Position numbers and translations under genes: made by a program
From: Cristatella mucedo
Taxonomy: Eukaryota > Bryozoa > Phylactolaemata > Cristatellidae
Direction of reading: 5' to 3'
NCBI GenBank assembly: GCA_009760855.2
Contig: WPIO01000005.1
Location: 8,404,001 to 8,468,000 of the forward strand
DNA: 64,000 bases
In this document: in pieces, positions 43,801 to 49,479 of the stretch
Layout: each line of letters begins with the position of its first letter
Numbering within the stretch: position 1 is the stretch's first letter
Notes under the pieces: model-generated
Told to the model about the DNA's origin: nothing
The model's input: only the letters and a program-made list of their open reading frames with translations
Databases searched by the model: none

Positions 43801-45890
43801 GAGCCTCTCTAAGTGCATAGTTTCTGCATGCATAATCTCTTCATCTGGACAAAATCTTCCAAATCGACGGGTTTTCGCCGGCGTTTCTGCACAATCTCCT
43901 CTCGGGAAGTTAAGCTTTCGAGCTCATGCTCATTTGGAGGCTGAGCGTGTTGTTCGTTGTGACAAGGCGAACCCTATTTATACTAGAGAAAAAAACATAT
44001 GATAGCTGCGCACAAATTGGTCATACACTGTAAAAATTTATCGTGCACTGGTATTCGTTTTTCTTCAGTCTTTGACAGATTTCTGAGAACGGTAAGTAAG
44101 GGAGCCCTACCTAGGACGTCGCATAATAAGAAGTTGTCGAGATGTGTGCATGCACTTCCGACAGTTAGTCCTAAAATCCGCAAAGACCAAGTTGAAGTGA
44201 CTTTACGCCTTTACAGCACAATTAAAAGCCTAAGTGGCTTCTGATGCATGCATTGCAATCTACAGATTTCATCTCGAGCAAAAAATTGGAAGCGAGTAGC
44301 ATAGCTGAGCAATGAGACCTGTCGAGAAAATGAGTAGCAAGGGAAGTGACAGCGCACAAAGACTGCTACTGAATGTGCCACTGTCGGCATCGGAAGGGCC
44401 GGAACTTGTGGTGCAGGAACTTCTGAAGCGACATTAAAAGTCAACAAGCTGCAGAGCACCAGCCTCTGTCGGCAGCAGTTTTCAAGCTAAGGTTGAAACA
44501 GCTGATTTAATGTGCGTAGAAGACCCAAGGGCACGAAGAGGCTGATACTGGTGCTGCCGTTCAGAGAGGAATGAAGGAGCCAATCCATTGAGGACCTCGC
44601 GGGTCAGAGAAAGATTCTCTCTGCACCTGTTATTTGACGAGAGCGCCATCGTAGTTCCTTCAGAGACGAAAATGAAGGCGCTAAATAAGAAATATGTTCT
44701 AAACAATTAGCTTATGTTCATGTAGAACTTTCGTGAACTTACTAATCAACCTTACGGATTGAGCTAACTGATTGAGTTAACTGCGATGCAACATTGAAGA
44801 GTGCTTGCCTTCTTTATTACCGTTCAACCGTTAACTGATTTATAAACCTCATTTACACAGCGACAGACGAGCCGTTACTGTTATCACCATCGCAAGCAGT
44901 GGGCAATATAGGATACAATATAGCCTACTGCAGGACGAAAACCCGCGACCTGGGTCGTAAAGAGCGAGCACCGTACCCCTGGGCTAAGATCTAGGCTCCC
45001 TTAAAGACACAAGGCAATCAAGCGTAATTGAAGGACCCAGTTTTAGTGGGAAACTGCATGCGCAAGTTTTTATGCCGCAAAGATTTGGCAGCATGATGTA
45101 AATTGCCAAGGCATCCAACTGTCCAATCCTAGATTGGCGTTACGTCCCACCCGGCTAATCAGTTGGCCAGTGCAGCCTGCAACGATTAATGATTGATCGT
45201 CTTGCTTGCCCACAGGTGGAACTGCAGTAAAGTCGCATCCACTCCGCAATTGCATGAACGCTATGCGCCCGATATACCGTACCTGGCCCCCAAGCGACAA
45301 GGGCATCGACACTTTACAATACTGTCCGGTGAATGACAAATTCCCATTTCCGTTTGACGTTACCGCCATGCATTCGTCAAAGTCTCCCGGCCAATAGAGG
45401 TTACCTTCCAGCAGGCCGTCTTGCGGCTTACCATAGGCATCGACCACTGATAAAGAAAAGAAGAATGGTTGGCGTGAGCTTGCTGTTGCAGGATGTGAGA
45501 GCGCCAGCCAAGGAGGCGGGCTAGATTTAGCTTGAGCTAGATTTACTTACTTCTCGAGGCCCACGGTTCGCGCAGACTCTTAAGCGCGTACACCGCCTGC
45601 GTGCCGCACAAGGCGAGGGATTCTGGCAAGGCAGGACCGCGAAGAAAGTCATCGGCGATGCCGAGCACTGACGGCCCTCCGGCGGCGGCTCCGGCGAGAG
45701 GCCTGGCGAGATTAAGCATTCTTTGGTGCTCTTTCGCTACGCCGGAGAGAGCCAATTTCTGCATGGCGTGGGCGCTGAGGTACGGCGAATCCCTTGGCGT
45801 CCACGCCTTTGGTGGTTGCGCTGCAGCGACGGCGAAGACGCCAATCTGAAGCACCGCATAGCCGAAAAAGGCTATAGCAGCTTGCCCCAT
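10689..45890 (-). CDS. NRF-6-like acyltransferase-3 membrane protein, gene 2 (complete; 15 exons)
   Basis: Fifteen exons join on the - strand with every junction in phase to a 2256-nt reading frame (751 residues plus TGA), a usual length for the family. The start ATG has a strong context (gccATGg) and is followed by a signal peptide (residues 1 to about 25, ending VAAA). An NRF domain spans about 95-215 with cysteines at about 95, 139, 157, 177, 182 and 210. A first membrane helix around 235-255 is followed by a polar loop rich in Ser, Asp and Glu. The acyltransferase-3 domain runs from about 345 to the end and contains [19 protein letters not shown] with the family's Arg and His, [34 protein letters not shown] and [16 protein letters not shown]. 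elegans relatives act in intestinal lipid and drug transport. Introns range from 104 bp to about 5.7 kb and carry most of the window's repeats. Confidence 0.88.
11675..11875 (+). repeat. Interspersed repeat X, copy 2
   Basis: Inverted counterpart of 4225-4375. It extends a little further, ending in ggaggagcctgcata where copy 1 has its reverse complement. It lies between the convergent genes' ends and repeat Y, upstream of gene 2 exon 15 in its last intron. Confidence 0.7.
12041..12056. repeat. Perfect 16-bp palindrome
   Basis: cgaggctcgagcctcg reads the same on both strands. It is followed by a further agcc, extending the symmetry imperfectly. Confidence 0.9.
12825..12940. repeat. Repeat Y, copy 1 (GGGTGGGCGTGGGT-rich)
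   Basis: Contains two ggtgggcgtgggt blocks and near-inverted ends (gggtacgcgtactcat and atgagtaccc). The core ctgggtgggcgtgggtggcg with a following gtgatcttatg recurs at 38975-39075. Confidence 0.65.
13015..13260 (-). mobile_element. L2-like LINE, 5'-truncated 3' end
   Basis: Shows the (TAA)-type tail, a degraded ctttctagggactttacatt stem half and the untranslated block gtggtagcatgctcaatg / acatggttaggggtgatatg shared with the other copies. It lies in gene 2's last intron. Confidence 0.7.
13947..14089 (-). CDS. Gene 2 exon 14: [10 protein letters not shown] helix
   Basis: The acceptor is actacttacag and the donor is acaatg|gtaagg. It is 143 nt, equal in length and phase to gene 1 exon d. 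It reads [20 protein letters not shown] then [17 protein letters not shown]. Confidence 0.9.
14849..15006. mobile_element. hAT-type MITE, 158 bp
   Basis: The ends are inverted repeats, cagtggcgtacctaag and cttgcgaacgccactg. CAGTGGCG termini are typical of hAT elements. The flanks tctccgtg (14841-14848) and cctccacg (15007-15014) look like a decayed 8-bp target duplication (5 of 8 match). There is no coding capacity. It sits in the intron between exons 13 and 14 of gene 2. Confidence 0.7.
15255..17075 (+). mobile_element. L2-like LINE, longest copy, reverse transcriptase broken
   Basis: Reads [57 protein letters not shown] and [15 protein letters not shown]. These are the RT fingers and palm of the L2/CR1 group (dP.P...l......K.a.v.PLLKK..Ld...l.nyRp.s.l.flSK.lErvv..Ql). 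Later frames give the thumb and the C-terminal [20 protein letters not shown]. Several stops and shifts make it dead. The 3' end is gagttctcttagggcgctat followed by an ATT-rich tail. Confidence 0.88.
17085..17441 (+). mobile_element. L2-like LINE, second 3'-end copy
   Basis: Directly follows the previous element and repeats its C-terminal block (AWNSLST-like) and 3' end (agagattcagctctctgagg). It may be a separate insertion into the first copy's tail. Confidence 0.75.
17604..17705 (-). mobile_element. L2-like LINE tail fragment
   Basis: Holds (TAA)n followed by agcgccctcagagaactcaa and ctttttctaggcgctttaca, i.e. the conserved 3' stem, then loses similarity after about 100 bp. Confidence 0.8.
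17876..18330 (-). mobile_element. L2-like LINE, 5'-truncated 3' end
   Basis: Tail, degenerate stem (agcacccccagagaactta / tttctagacactttg) and the C-terminal block (ccaggctttgggagcatacg) line up with the other copies. Similarity fades near 18330. Confidence 0.78.
18890..19015 (-). mobile_element. LINE reverse transcriptase remnant
   Basis: On the - strand a frame reads [20 protein letters not shown], a decayed RT motif A (AFDtvdH.iLl..L). It belongs to an L2/CR1-like element but is too short to assign. Confidence 0.5.
19747..19942 (-). CDS. Gene 2 exon 13: paired helices
   Basis: The acceptor is tatctactttcag and the donor is aatggag|gtaagt (phase 0 in, 1 out). It reads [20 protein letters not shown], later [20 protein letters not shown] and [12 protein letters not shown]. 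It aligns over its full length with gene 1 exon c. Confidence 0.9.
20940..21111. mobile_element. SPIN-like hAT MITE, 172 bp
   Basis: The termini cagcggttctcaaccc and ggttgagaaccactg are inverted repeats. The interior has blocks I recognise from the SPIN/Charlie-type hAT elements: gtcgaacgaccatttcacag, ttatggttggggctcgccac and gtcacggcattaggaaggtt. The flanks share a CAGAC-containing direct repeat, a possible 8-bp target duplication. It is non-coding and lies in the intron between gene 2 exons 12 and 13. Confidence 0.8.
21325..21985 (+). mobile_element. L2-like LINE, 3' portion
   Basis: Frames read [20 protein letters not shown] and AHLSDLL..., then [18 protein letters not shown], the thumb and C-terminus of the same family as the 15.2 kb copy. 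It ends in gagattgagttctccgagag and tatataaaaaatagtattat. Confidence 0.85.
23382..23511 (-). CDS. Gene 2 exon 12: [12 protein letters not shown]
   Basis: The acceptor is catgtacttacag and the donor is cggccg|gtaagc. It reads [20 protein letters not shown] then [13 protein letters not shown], the family's YY.kPW.R..PY..G...GY motif. About 80 nt upstream in the intron a (TTC)n run (GAA on the + strand) extends the pyrimidine-rich area. Confidence 0.9.
23590..23632. repeat. (GAA)n/(GAC)n microsatellite
   Basis: About ten GAA units then four GAC/GAT units. On the gene 2 strand it is a pyrimidine tract about 80 nt before the acceptor of exon 12. Confidence 0.9.
24112..24222 (+). mobile_element. 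SINE family A, lacking the extreme 5' end
   Basis: Begins at cgccccgaccaaggtctgac, retains the B-box-like gggctcgagccccgagg and the full tail gcgcctgaatagtaattaag / ttctcttggggtgctatata. Confidence 0.8.
25365..25478 (-). CDS. Gene 2 exon 11: transmembrane helix
   Basis: The acceptor is tcaatttttcag and the donor is gcacaaac|gtgagt, phase 2 at both ends. It reads [20 protein letters not shown] then [16 protein letters not shown]. It is the counterpart of gene 1 exon a. Confidence 0.85.
25665..25772. repeat. (ATGT)n microsatellite
   Basis: About 27 uninterrupted tetranucleotide units, followed by imperfect GCATC/TATC units. It is in the intron between gene 2 exons 10 and 11, closer to exon 11. 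Confidence 0.95.
26411..26490 (-). CDS. Gene 2 exon 10: [15 protein letters not shown]
   Basis: The acceptor is ctgttccttatag and the donor is ctctacag|gtacta. The 80-nt exon reads [20 protein letters not shown] and VWLLY. The C.gW.WYLa.DmQFy motif is the most recognisable signature of NRF-6-like proteins. Phase is 0 in and 2 out. Confidence 0.9.
26778..26955 (-). CDS. Gene 2 exon 9: LTAPYALL helix and [11 protein letters not shown]
   Basis: The acceptor is gttaattttcag and the donor is cctttcg|gtacgt. It reads [20 protein letters not shown], then [20 protein letters not shown], an extracellular loop that is strongly conserved across the family. It ends in phase 0. Confidence 0.9.
27229..27330 (-). 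CDS. Gene 2 exon 8: SGLL helix and cytosolic loop
   Basis: The acceptor is acacactttcag and the donor is acctaag|gttagt, with phase 2 at both ends. It reads [20 protein letters not shown] then [12 protein letters not shown]. The second part is the Y.HRyLR motif that precedes LTPPYA in this family. Confidence 0.88.
28848..28950 (-). mobile_element. L2-like LINE tail fragment
   Basis: (TAA)-type tail with the intact stem agcgccctcagagaactcaa / ctctttctaggcgctttaca, then about 30 bp of untranslated sequence. Confidence 0.8.
30282..30348 (-). CDS. Gene 2 exon 7: [12 protein letters not shown] micro-exon
   Basis: This is a 67-nt exon. The acceptor is acccaaacag and the donor is cttctaag|gtaagt (phase 1 in, 2 out). 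It reads [20 protein letters not shown] and L, then the codon for Ser is completed by exon 8. This matches the family consensus NGt.sVDtFFflSG. Confidence 0.85.
30725..30905 (+). mobile_element. SINE family B
   Basis: tRNA-like head with ggtgctcgctctttacggcc and B-box-like aggttagaatcctacagg, then a shared body (ggcaatccttaatagcc, gttaaggcgcttctgcagct, gtctgctaaatca) and a TATTA-rich tail. It lies about 380 bp to the right of gene 2 exon 7. Confidence 0.7.
32905..33205 (+). mobile_element. Second LINE family, 3' end
   Basis: The block tggctacagaatgcatacc / gaaagccacttggctttgag and the later tttgtggagttatagatga recur at 47.46-47.58 and 48.90-49.0 kb. It ends in a short TACAT-type repeat. Confidence 0.75.
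33753..33923 (-). CDS. Gene 2 exon 6: acyltransferase-3 entry helix
   Basis: The acceptor is ttatccattgcag and the donor is gacgcag|gtatgt, with phase 1 at both ends. It carries [20 protein letters not shown] then TYVYSIND. The Arg and the His of GHTY are the residues expected in the first acyltransferase-3 helix. The preceding part ([15 protein letters not shown]) is cytosolic. Confidence 0.9.
33985..34060 (-). mobile_element. L2-like LINE tail remnant
   Basis: Keeps (AAT)n, cagcgccataagagaaatta and tttttctaggcacttcaatt, a degraded 3' stem only. It is about 60 bp upstream of gene 2 exon 6. Confidence 0.6.
35055..35105 (-). mobile_element. L2-like LINE tail remnant
   Basis: tagcgccctcagagagatta with gtctctctatgggcacttta keeps the paired stem halves. 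It lies just downstream of gene 2 exon 5. Confidence 0.6.
35218..35486 (-). CDS. Gene 2 exon 5: first transmembrane helix and polar loop
   Basis: It reads [20 protein letters not shown], the first helix with the family GT.Y/D motif. A long polar loop follows ([20 protein letters not shown] and onward) and the exon ends at gggag|gtgaga in phase 1. The acceptor is uncertain: tctagcag before 35486 fits exon 4's phase, while gtctag three bases upstream is also possible. Either changes only one residue. Confidence 0.75.
35684..35777 (-). CDS. Gene 2 exon 4: end of NRF domain
   Basis: The acceptor is ttctctttttttag and the donor is tactgt|gtaagt. In the frame set by exon 3 it reads [20 protein letters not shown] then [12 protein letters not shown]. 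It carries N-glycosylation sequons (NNS/NSS) and the last NRF cysteine. Another frame is also open ([13 protein letters not shown]...), but it does not fit the phase of exon 3. Confidence 0.65.
35840..35895 (-). mobile_element. L2-like LINE tail remnant
   Basis: tagcacccttagagagctta followed by gtttctattcagccttttaa is an eroded version of the same 3' stem. It lies just upstream of gene 2 exon 4. Confidence 0.5.
37030..37360 (-). mobile_element. Old, diverged L2-like LINE fragment
   Basis: The string of blocks gagttccaagcttaggagga, gcgagtggttcgacgag and tgaatggaggggcctaaagt matches the C-terminal and thumb region of the younger copies at lower similarity. Confidence 0.5.
37365..38290 (-). mobile_element. 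L2-like LINE, 3' half with RT motif
   Basis: Starts with the tail and stem (agcaccctcagagaactaaa / tctctttctaggtaattt). At the far end, the - strand reads [20 protein letters not shown], a decayed RT motif B (CGVPQGSvLgPlLF). It is broken throughout. It may continue towards 38600. Confidence 0.7.
38975..39080. repeat. Repeat Y, copy 2
   Basis: Shares actgggtgggcgtgggtggc then gtgatctt and tgggcgtg with 12825-12940. Here the left part is cccataccc/cccatatcc, complementary in character to the right part, so it can fold back. Confidence 0.65.
39290..39465 (+). mobile_element. SINE family B
   Basis: The head has gctcgctcttcactacagaa and a B-box gggttcgagtcctgtagtgg. The body is ggcaatcctgtattgcc, gtggtgatagcctttaaggc and gaggctgttaaatcagc. 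This is the best + strand copy in the window. Confidence 0.75.
39861..40109 (-). CDS. Small open frame inside gene 2 intron, unrecognised
   Basis: An 82-codon frame begins [19 protein letters not shown], which could be a signal peptide, and continues with an acidic, proline-containing segment ([11 protein letters not shown]). I recognise no family. It is on the gene 2 strand between exons 3 and 4 but has no obvious splice sites joining that gene. It could be a nested small secreted protein, an unrelated exon or chance. Confidence 0.2.
   Translation of the reverse strand: MPQRLKKISMVLVCLSLSLNIQKPRELTGLYAEDIPESLRSAEVAFFVQPEPESGDDRLPQMQMPIRRSIPPLVVEAAEADE
40476..40551 (-). CDS. Gene 2 exon 3: NRF CxPxxC micro-exon
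   Basis: This 76-nt exon was found by looking for the missing C.P..C motif of the NRF domain. It reads [20 protein letters not shown] then VLTRT. It is flanked by the acceptor gaactgttgtag and the donor cgtacag|gtagga. It enters in phase 0 and leaves in phase 1, fitting exons 2 and 4 exactly. It lies 4.7 kb from exon 2 and 4.7 kb from exon 4. Confidence 0.8.
40815..40942 (+). mobile_element. SINE family A, diverged
   Basis: Keeps accaaggtcataaggtcgag and the tail gcgcctggatagagattaag / ttatctcgtggcactgtaca. The head is eroded. Confidence 0.7.
40945..42285. other. Intron stretch without recognised content, partly GC-rich
   Basis: The GC-rich part (41000-41300) has open frames on both strands with no motif that I recognise. 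A run of nine G is at about 42142. Nothing here supports an exon. Confidence 0.4.
42290..43055 (+). mobile_element. L2-like LINE, diverged
   Basis: The + strand reads [20 protein letters not shown]-like sequence and a [16 protein letters not shown] frame (decayed motif B, CGVPQGSvLGPlLF.lYT). It ends in agaaagattaaaattctctg / agggtgctatacaaatctat, the family's 3' stem. Confidence 0.7.
43110..43368 (+). mobile_element. L2-like LINE fragment (thumb region)
   Basis: The DNA ctctgcttgctggtatgcct, cagcctagtcggtcgggagc and gatccccctggcttcccatt parallels the NSLLAGLP..., ARLV.RR and LHWLPV segments of the other copies. A SINE A copy follows directly. Confidence 0.65.
43372..43510 (+). mobile_element. 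SINE family A
   Basis: Head tcgagctggttgggcccagt / ggttaacgtgctcgcccc and tail gcgcctgaatagagattgag / ttctcctaaagtgctataca. Here the tail reads gattgag, as in the L2-like LINE. Confidence 0.8.
44480..44695 (-). mobile_element. Second LINE family, C-terminal fragment
   Basis: The - strand reads [20 protein letters not shown] then [10 protein letters not shown], the (l.GlaPsYl.ell..y.P.r.lRSs) signature found in LINE C-termini and in the 47.1 kb copy. Confidence 0.65.
44875..44998 (-). mobile_element. SINE family B
   Basis: On the - strand: ggggtacggtgctcgctctt, tacgacccaggtcgcgggtt and a gcccactgcttgcgatggtg body. The B-box is recognisable. Confidence 0.65.
45283..45446 (-). CDS. Gene 2 exon 2: NRF domain core
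   Basis: The acceptor is ttctttatcag. The first codon is completed across the intron. The exon reads [20 protein letters not shown] then DFDECMAV and FTGQYCKV, the classic NRF pattern (mlDA.GKp..GlLeGN..W.GdydEC...f.GqYC). I end the exon at the strong donor ggccag|gtacgg (phase 0), because exon 3 needs phase 0. The frame stays open to 45070, but that extension does not resemble the family. Confidence 0.85.
45551..45890 (-). CDS. Gene 2 exon 1: start codon, signal peptide, start of NRF domain
   Basis: The frame is open further upstream to 46049, but the ATG at 45890-45888 sits in a good context and directly precedes a hydrophobic signal sequence ([19 protein letters not shown]). A luminal linker rich in Ala follows, then the first NRF cysteine in [20 protein letters not shown]. 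The donor is cgagaa|gtaagt, phase 1. The transcription start was not identified, and a 5' untranslated exon may exist further right. Confidence 0.82.
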
Positions 45891-46059
45891 GGCTGGCTTG
45901 ACAGAGATGCTGAGCTTCCGGAAAACAAGGTTAGAGTAGCAAAGATAGCTGCCGCGGCTAGTGCAGATGCTCAGATTTGCCCAGCGACGAACGCCTGCCG
46001 ATAACAAGAGATCTGCTGATACAGGTGAGAGGTGCGCGATAGCGGCCAAGGTGCATGGT

Positions 46060-47070
46060 CTGCATGAAACTGGACTGCTTTTGTCCTCCTATCTCGGGCT
46101 GTCGCCGCCAGCCGAGGGCCTGCTTAGCCAACCGCCTCCGTATAAGCTGAGCTCGATCGTGCTCCGATTCTGCTCGCACTGTGCATCTATACTAACCCTG
46201 TTACTTTTTTTGCAGCCGAAGCAGAGCCATTCGCCACGTGACAGGTTGAACTACAAACAATTTTAAGCAGGACAGACAGCAGAACTGGTGAGCATTCGCA
46301 TTTGCTTATAATAGCTGAGCATCGCCAGTAACTGATGAGAACCGCACTTGCATCATCTCAAGGTTTTTCGGAAAGCATTTTTATGTTATGCCACGACACT
46401 AGAAAACCGATTAGTCATCTCCAGAAACGAATATAGGGAAACAACTCAAGTCCCACACAACATTTTGCTTGGCTGAATGAAACTAGTCCTTTGTAGTTGA
46501 TAATCAGCGAGAGGTTTAATTGTCATGTCAAGGGATGAAGCAAATAACTGCCGCTTATCAGCATTGTGAGAGAGCGCTCACTGGAGAGGCCTCGAATAAT
46601 TAGTGGTGTCAATCCGTGGGCACCTTAAGCAGTGGCATGCTGTCGAGCAGTCTCGCGGCGAGGTCAATTGGTCACAATGAAGGGATCGACGATTCTGCAG
46701 AGCTCTGTAGCTATGCATGTCCTTAATGAAAGTCGCAGCTGCCGCCATATTTAACTACGTCTCGCTAATTTGCATGGCTCCCTATCGGCAACGTATTGCA
46801 TATCAATATCCATTGGTTATTCATTATCATGCAGTGAATCCGAATGCATCTAGATACAGATGTTCAAATCTCAGCTTTCTTCCTTTATCAGCCTAGGCAT
46901 TAAAAAAAGACATCCGTCACTTTTTAACCTTAGTATTTACTAACGCAATCAAAATCGACAGTGTAGTAAAGGCGTCAAGTTGATTTCAATAGTCTTAACT
47001 GAAAAAACCTACATAATCTTTGTAGTATTATTTTAGGAAATATAGCTTAAGGGAGCTGTTGGCAGGGACT
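46060..47070. other. Upstream flank of gene 2, no gene recognised
   Basis: It should contain the promoter and perhaps a 5' untranslated exon of gene 2, but I cannot place a start site or core promoter element. The first 200 bp are GC-richer than the rest. Confidence 0.4.
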
Positions 47071-47074
47071 AATC

Positions 47075-47585
47075 AGACATGTTAAGAAAATCGAGAGAGC
47101 AAGTTCTTACGCTGACCCACAAGGCCCGCCACGGCTTGGCTCATTCGTACCTAGCTGAACTGCTGCATCAGTTTCAGCCTGTTCACGCCATCAGGTCCTG
47201 TGTGGACAATAAATTAGCTGTTCCATTCCTCCGCTTAAAGACCGTTGGCGACAGATGCTTCAGCTCTGCAGGTCCTAGACTGTGGAACTCGCTTCCACGA
47301 TTCTTACGCAACGACAACTACTCTCCTGCTGCCGACTATGGCTCATCATTTTCAGCGGTCCTGAGCTGCTACTTCCATGCTACTCACTACCTCAACTGCT
47401 CTCCCGACTCTGCTATGCTTCCCACTTTCTCTTTGTTGCGTGAGACGAAGTCTTTTGGCTACCGAATGCGTACCGAAAGCCACTTAGGCTGTTAGTGCGC
47501 TATATAAAACTCTCCTGCGTAACACCCACATGAACTTTATGACTTTGTGGAGTTGCAGACGGAGATACAGAGTCGCTGTTCGTGA
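47075..47585 (+). mobile_element. Second LINE family, best C-terminal copy
   Basis: A frame of about 138 codons reads HGLAHSYLAELLHQFQPVHA, then VGDRCFSSAGPRLWNSLPRF. These are the C-terminal blocks of CR1/L2/Jockey-type LINEs (GD.sFs.agP.lWNsLP). The 3' untranslated part has tggctaccgaatgcgtaccg and gaaagccacttaggctgtta. Confidence 0.8.
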
Positions 47586-48734
47586 GTGGTAATCGCTAGT
47601 AAGCGGCTATAGGGTCTATGCATGTCTAAAAAGTATTAAATCTGAGGCCGGAATGCAGTAAGCTAATCGGGGTACCTAAGCTGTTGTGTCGAGTTTCACT
47701 GTAGATTTTGAGACACGGGAGAAAGCTCACGTTGATAGCCAGTTACTCCATTGCTGTTGAAGACAGTTATCAGAGCTATGGATGTTTAAATGCCTGGTTA
47801 AGGTAAATGCATCTTCTTTGAGCTGCTTGTTCGAGCTAATGTCGGTATTCCTGCGTTTATTGCTACTACCTCAGCTGGTCAGCAGCAGTAATTTAAAGTC
47901 GATGGGCTTAGGTAATATTCGAAGCTCGCCCGCTTCGAGAAGCACCGCACTGAGCTCTTTGCTATAGGCCTTCTCCAGTCTACACGTAAAAGCTATGGCA
48001 CGCTGTTGTAGCATTTGGTGCCGGAATTGTGGAATAGCTGCAAAGCAACCTTAACAGTTATCTTGAGCCAGTATCGTTGCTAATAAATACAATGTCAAAT
48101 ATTGTACTGGAAATGTGGATTACATAATTTGCCAGATAAAGATGGGAACTTGCTTCAATATCGAGCGCTACAATGTTAAAGAAGCTGCCGGAAGAAGCTG
48201 AAATATTTATTTATTTGAAAGGTAAATATCCTGATAAAATTGTACTCATTAAGGTGCAGAGCCTAAATACGGTTGGGAATATTTTAAGTCAGCATTGTGG
48301 TCAATTTACTGTAGATGAATTCGGAATAATTTACCGGAGCGAAACGTAAACGACGGAAGACTGGCAGAGAAGCGGCAATTACAGCATTTCAGAATAAGAG
48401 TTTCAATAAAATGGAGAAGAAGAAAGAGGTACGCTGATGTCTGAGAAAAAGTTTGAATACAATTCCGCTAACGTCGTAACCGCAGTAGGTTGAAAGAGTA
48501 CTGAGACCCAAGCGAGACTGGATATTGATAGTGGAGTAATGGCGAGAGTAGGATTGGGCTCCATGTGGTTTAGCTGGTAAATTTCTTGGGCACTAATACA
48601 TCTAATAAAACACGGGTGCAAGTCAAAATTGTAGTACAGTGTAGTAAAATCAAATAACTCTACTCACAGCCTGAGAAGCACTATTTTTGGCGGTACAGGA
48701 AAGCGATCAAAGAAGGGCTATTGCAGTTCGGTTT

Positions 48735-49046
48735 CCTGTTACATCAGCATACGACAACTACTCTCCTATTGCCTACTACAGCTCATCCTTTTCAGGTGGT
48801 CCTGAGCTGCTACTTACACACTAATCACTACCTCAAATGCTCTTCTGACTCTGCTATGTTTCCCACTTTCTCTTTGTTGCGTGAGATGGTCTGTTGGCTA
48901 CCGAATGAGTACCGAAAGCCGCTTAGGCTGTGAGTGCACTATACAAAACTCTGCTGAGTAACACCCACATAGTCTTTTTTACGTTTGTGGAGTTACAGAT
49001 GGAGATAAATTACATTACATTACATTAAATTACATTACATTACATT
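48735..49046 (+). mobile_element. Second LINE family, 3' end with (TACAT)n tail
   Basis: Repeats the 47.32-47.58 kb sequence (ctcccactttctctttgttg-like, gaatgagtaccgaaagccgc) and ends in a run of TTACA units at about 49009-49046. Confidence 0.8.
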
Positions 49047-49479
49047 CCCTAACGACGTGAATATTTAAAAGACCAACCTTATTATTTGTGTTGTAGCAAC
49101 CGTAGTCGGCTGTCGTTAGTGCTATACGACTGCTAGAGTCAGTATTCTCAAAGCTTTGGGTTATTAATGTATATGTATATAAAAATACAAAAAAGCATAC
49201 ATGTTACATATCCCTAACAATGAAAGCGAGAAACTCCGCAAGTTGCAAAATGGCGGCACACCGATCTTGGCCAGCTAATTAGAGCTCAGCGTTCCAGCTG
49301 CAGAAGTACGAGGCGCTAGCCAATCGGAGCACAGCTGTTCTGAGTGGCAGACGACTGGAGTTCCTGTTCGAGATAACATCTAACTTGACGCAAGCTTTAC
49401 AATTTGCAAGAGATTTAAGATTTTTTTGTAAGATTTACACGTAAGCGAGTACACAGGCTTACTTGACAACTTCTCCCAC

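Noticed and set aside
44105-44185. Possible NRF exon reading [15 protein letters not shown] between plausible splice sites
   Set aside because: It lacks the C.P..C motif and its phases do not fit exon 4. The exon at 40476-40551 fits motif and phases.
45070-45282. Extension of gene 2 exon 2 along the same open frame
   Set aside because: The sequence after the strong donor at 45282 does not resemble the NRF domain, and exon 3 requires the earlier donor's phase.
45543-46049. Start of gene 2 at the upstream in-frame Met near 46049
   Set aside because: The signal peptide would be buried about 53 residues inside. The Met at 45890 has a better context and is directly followed by the signal sequence.
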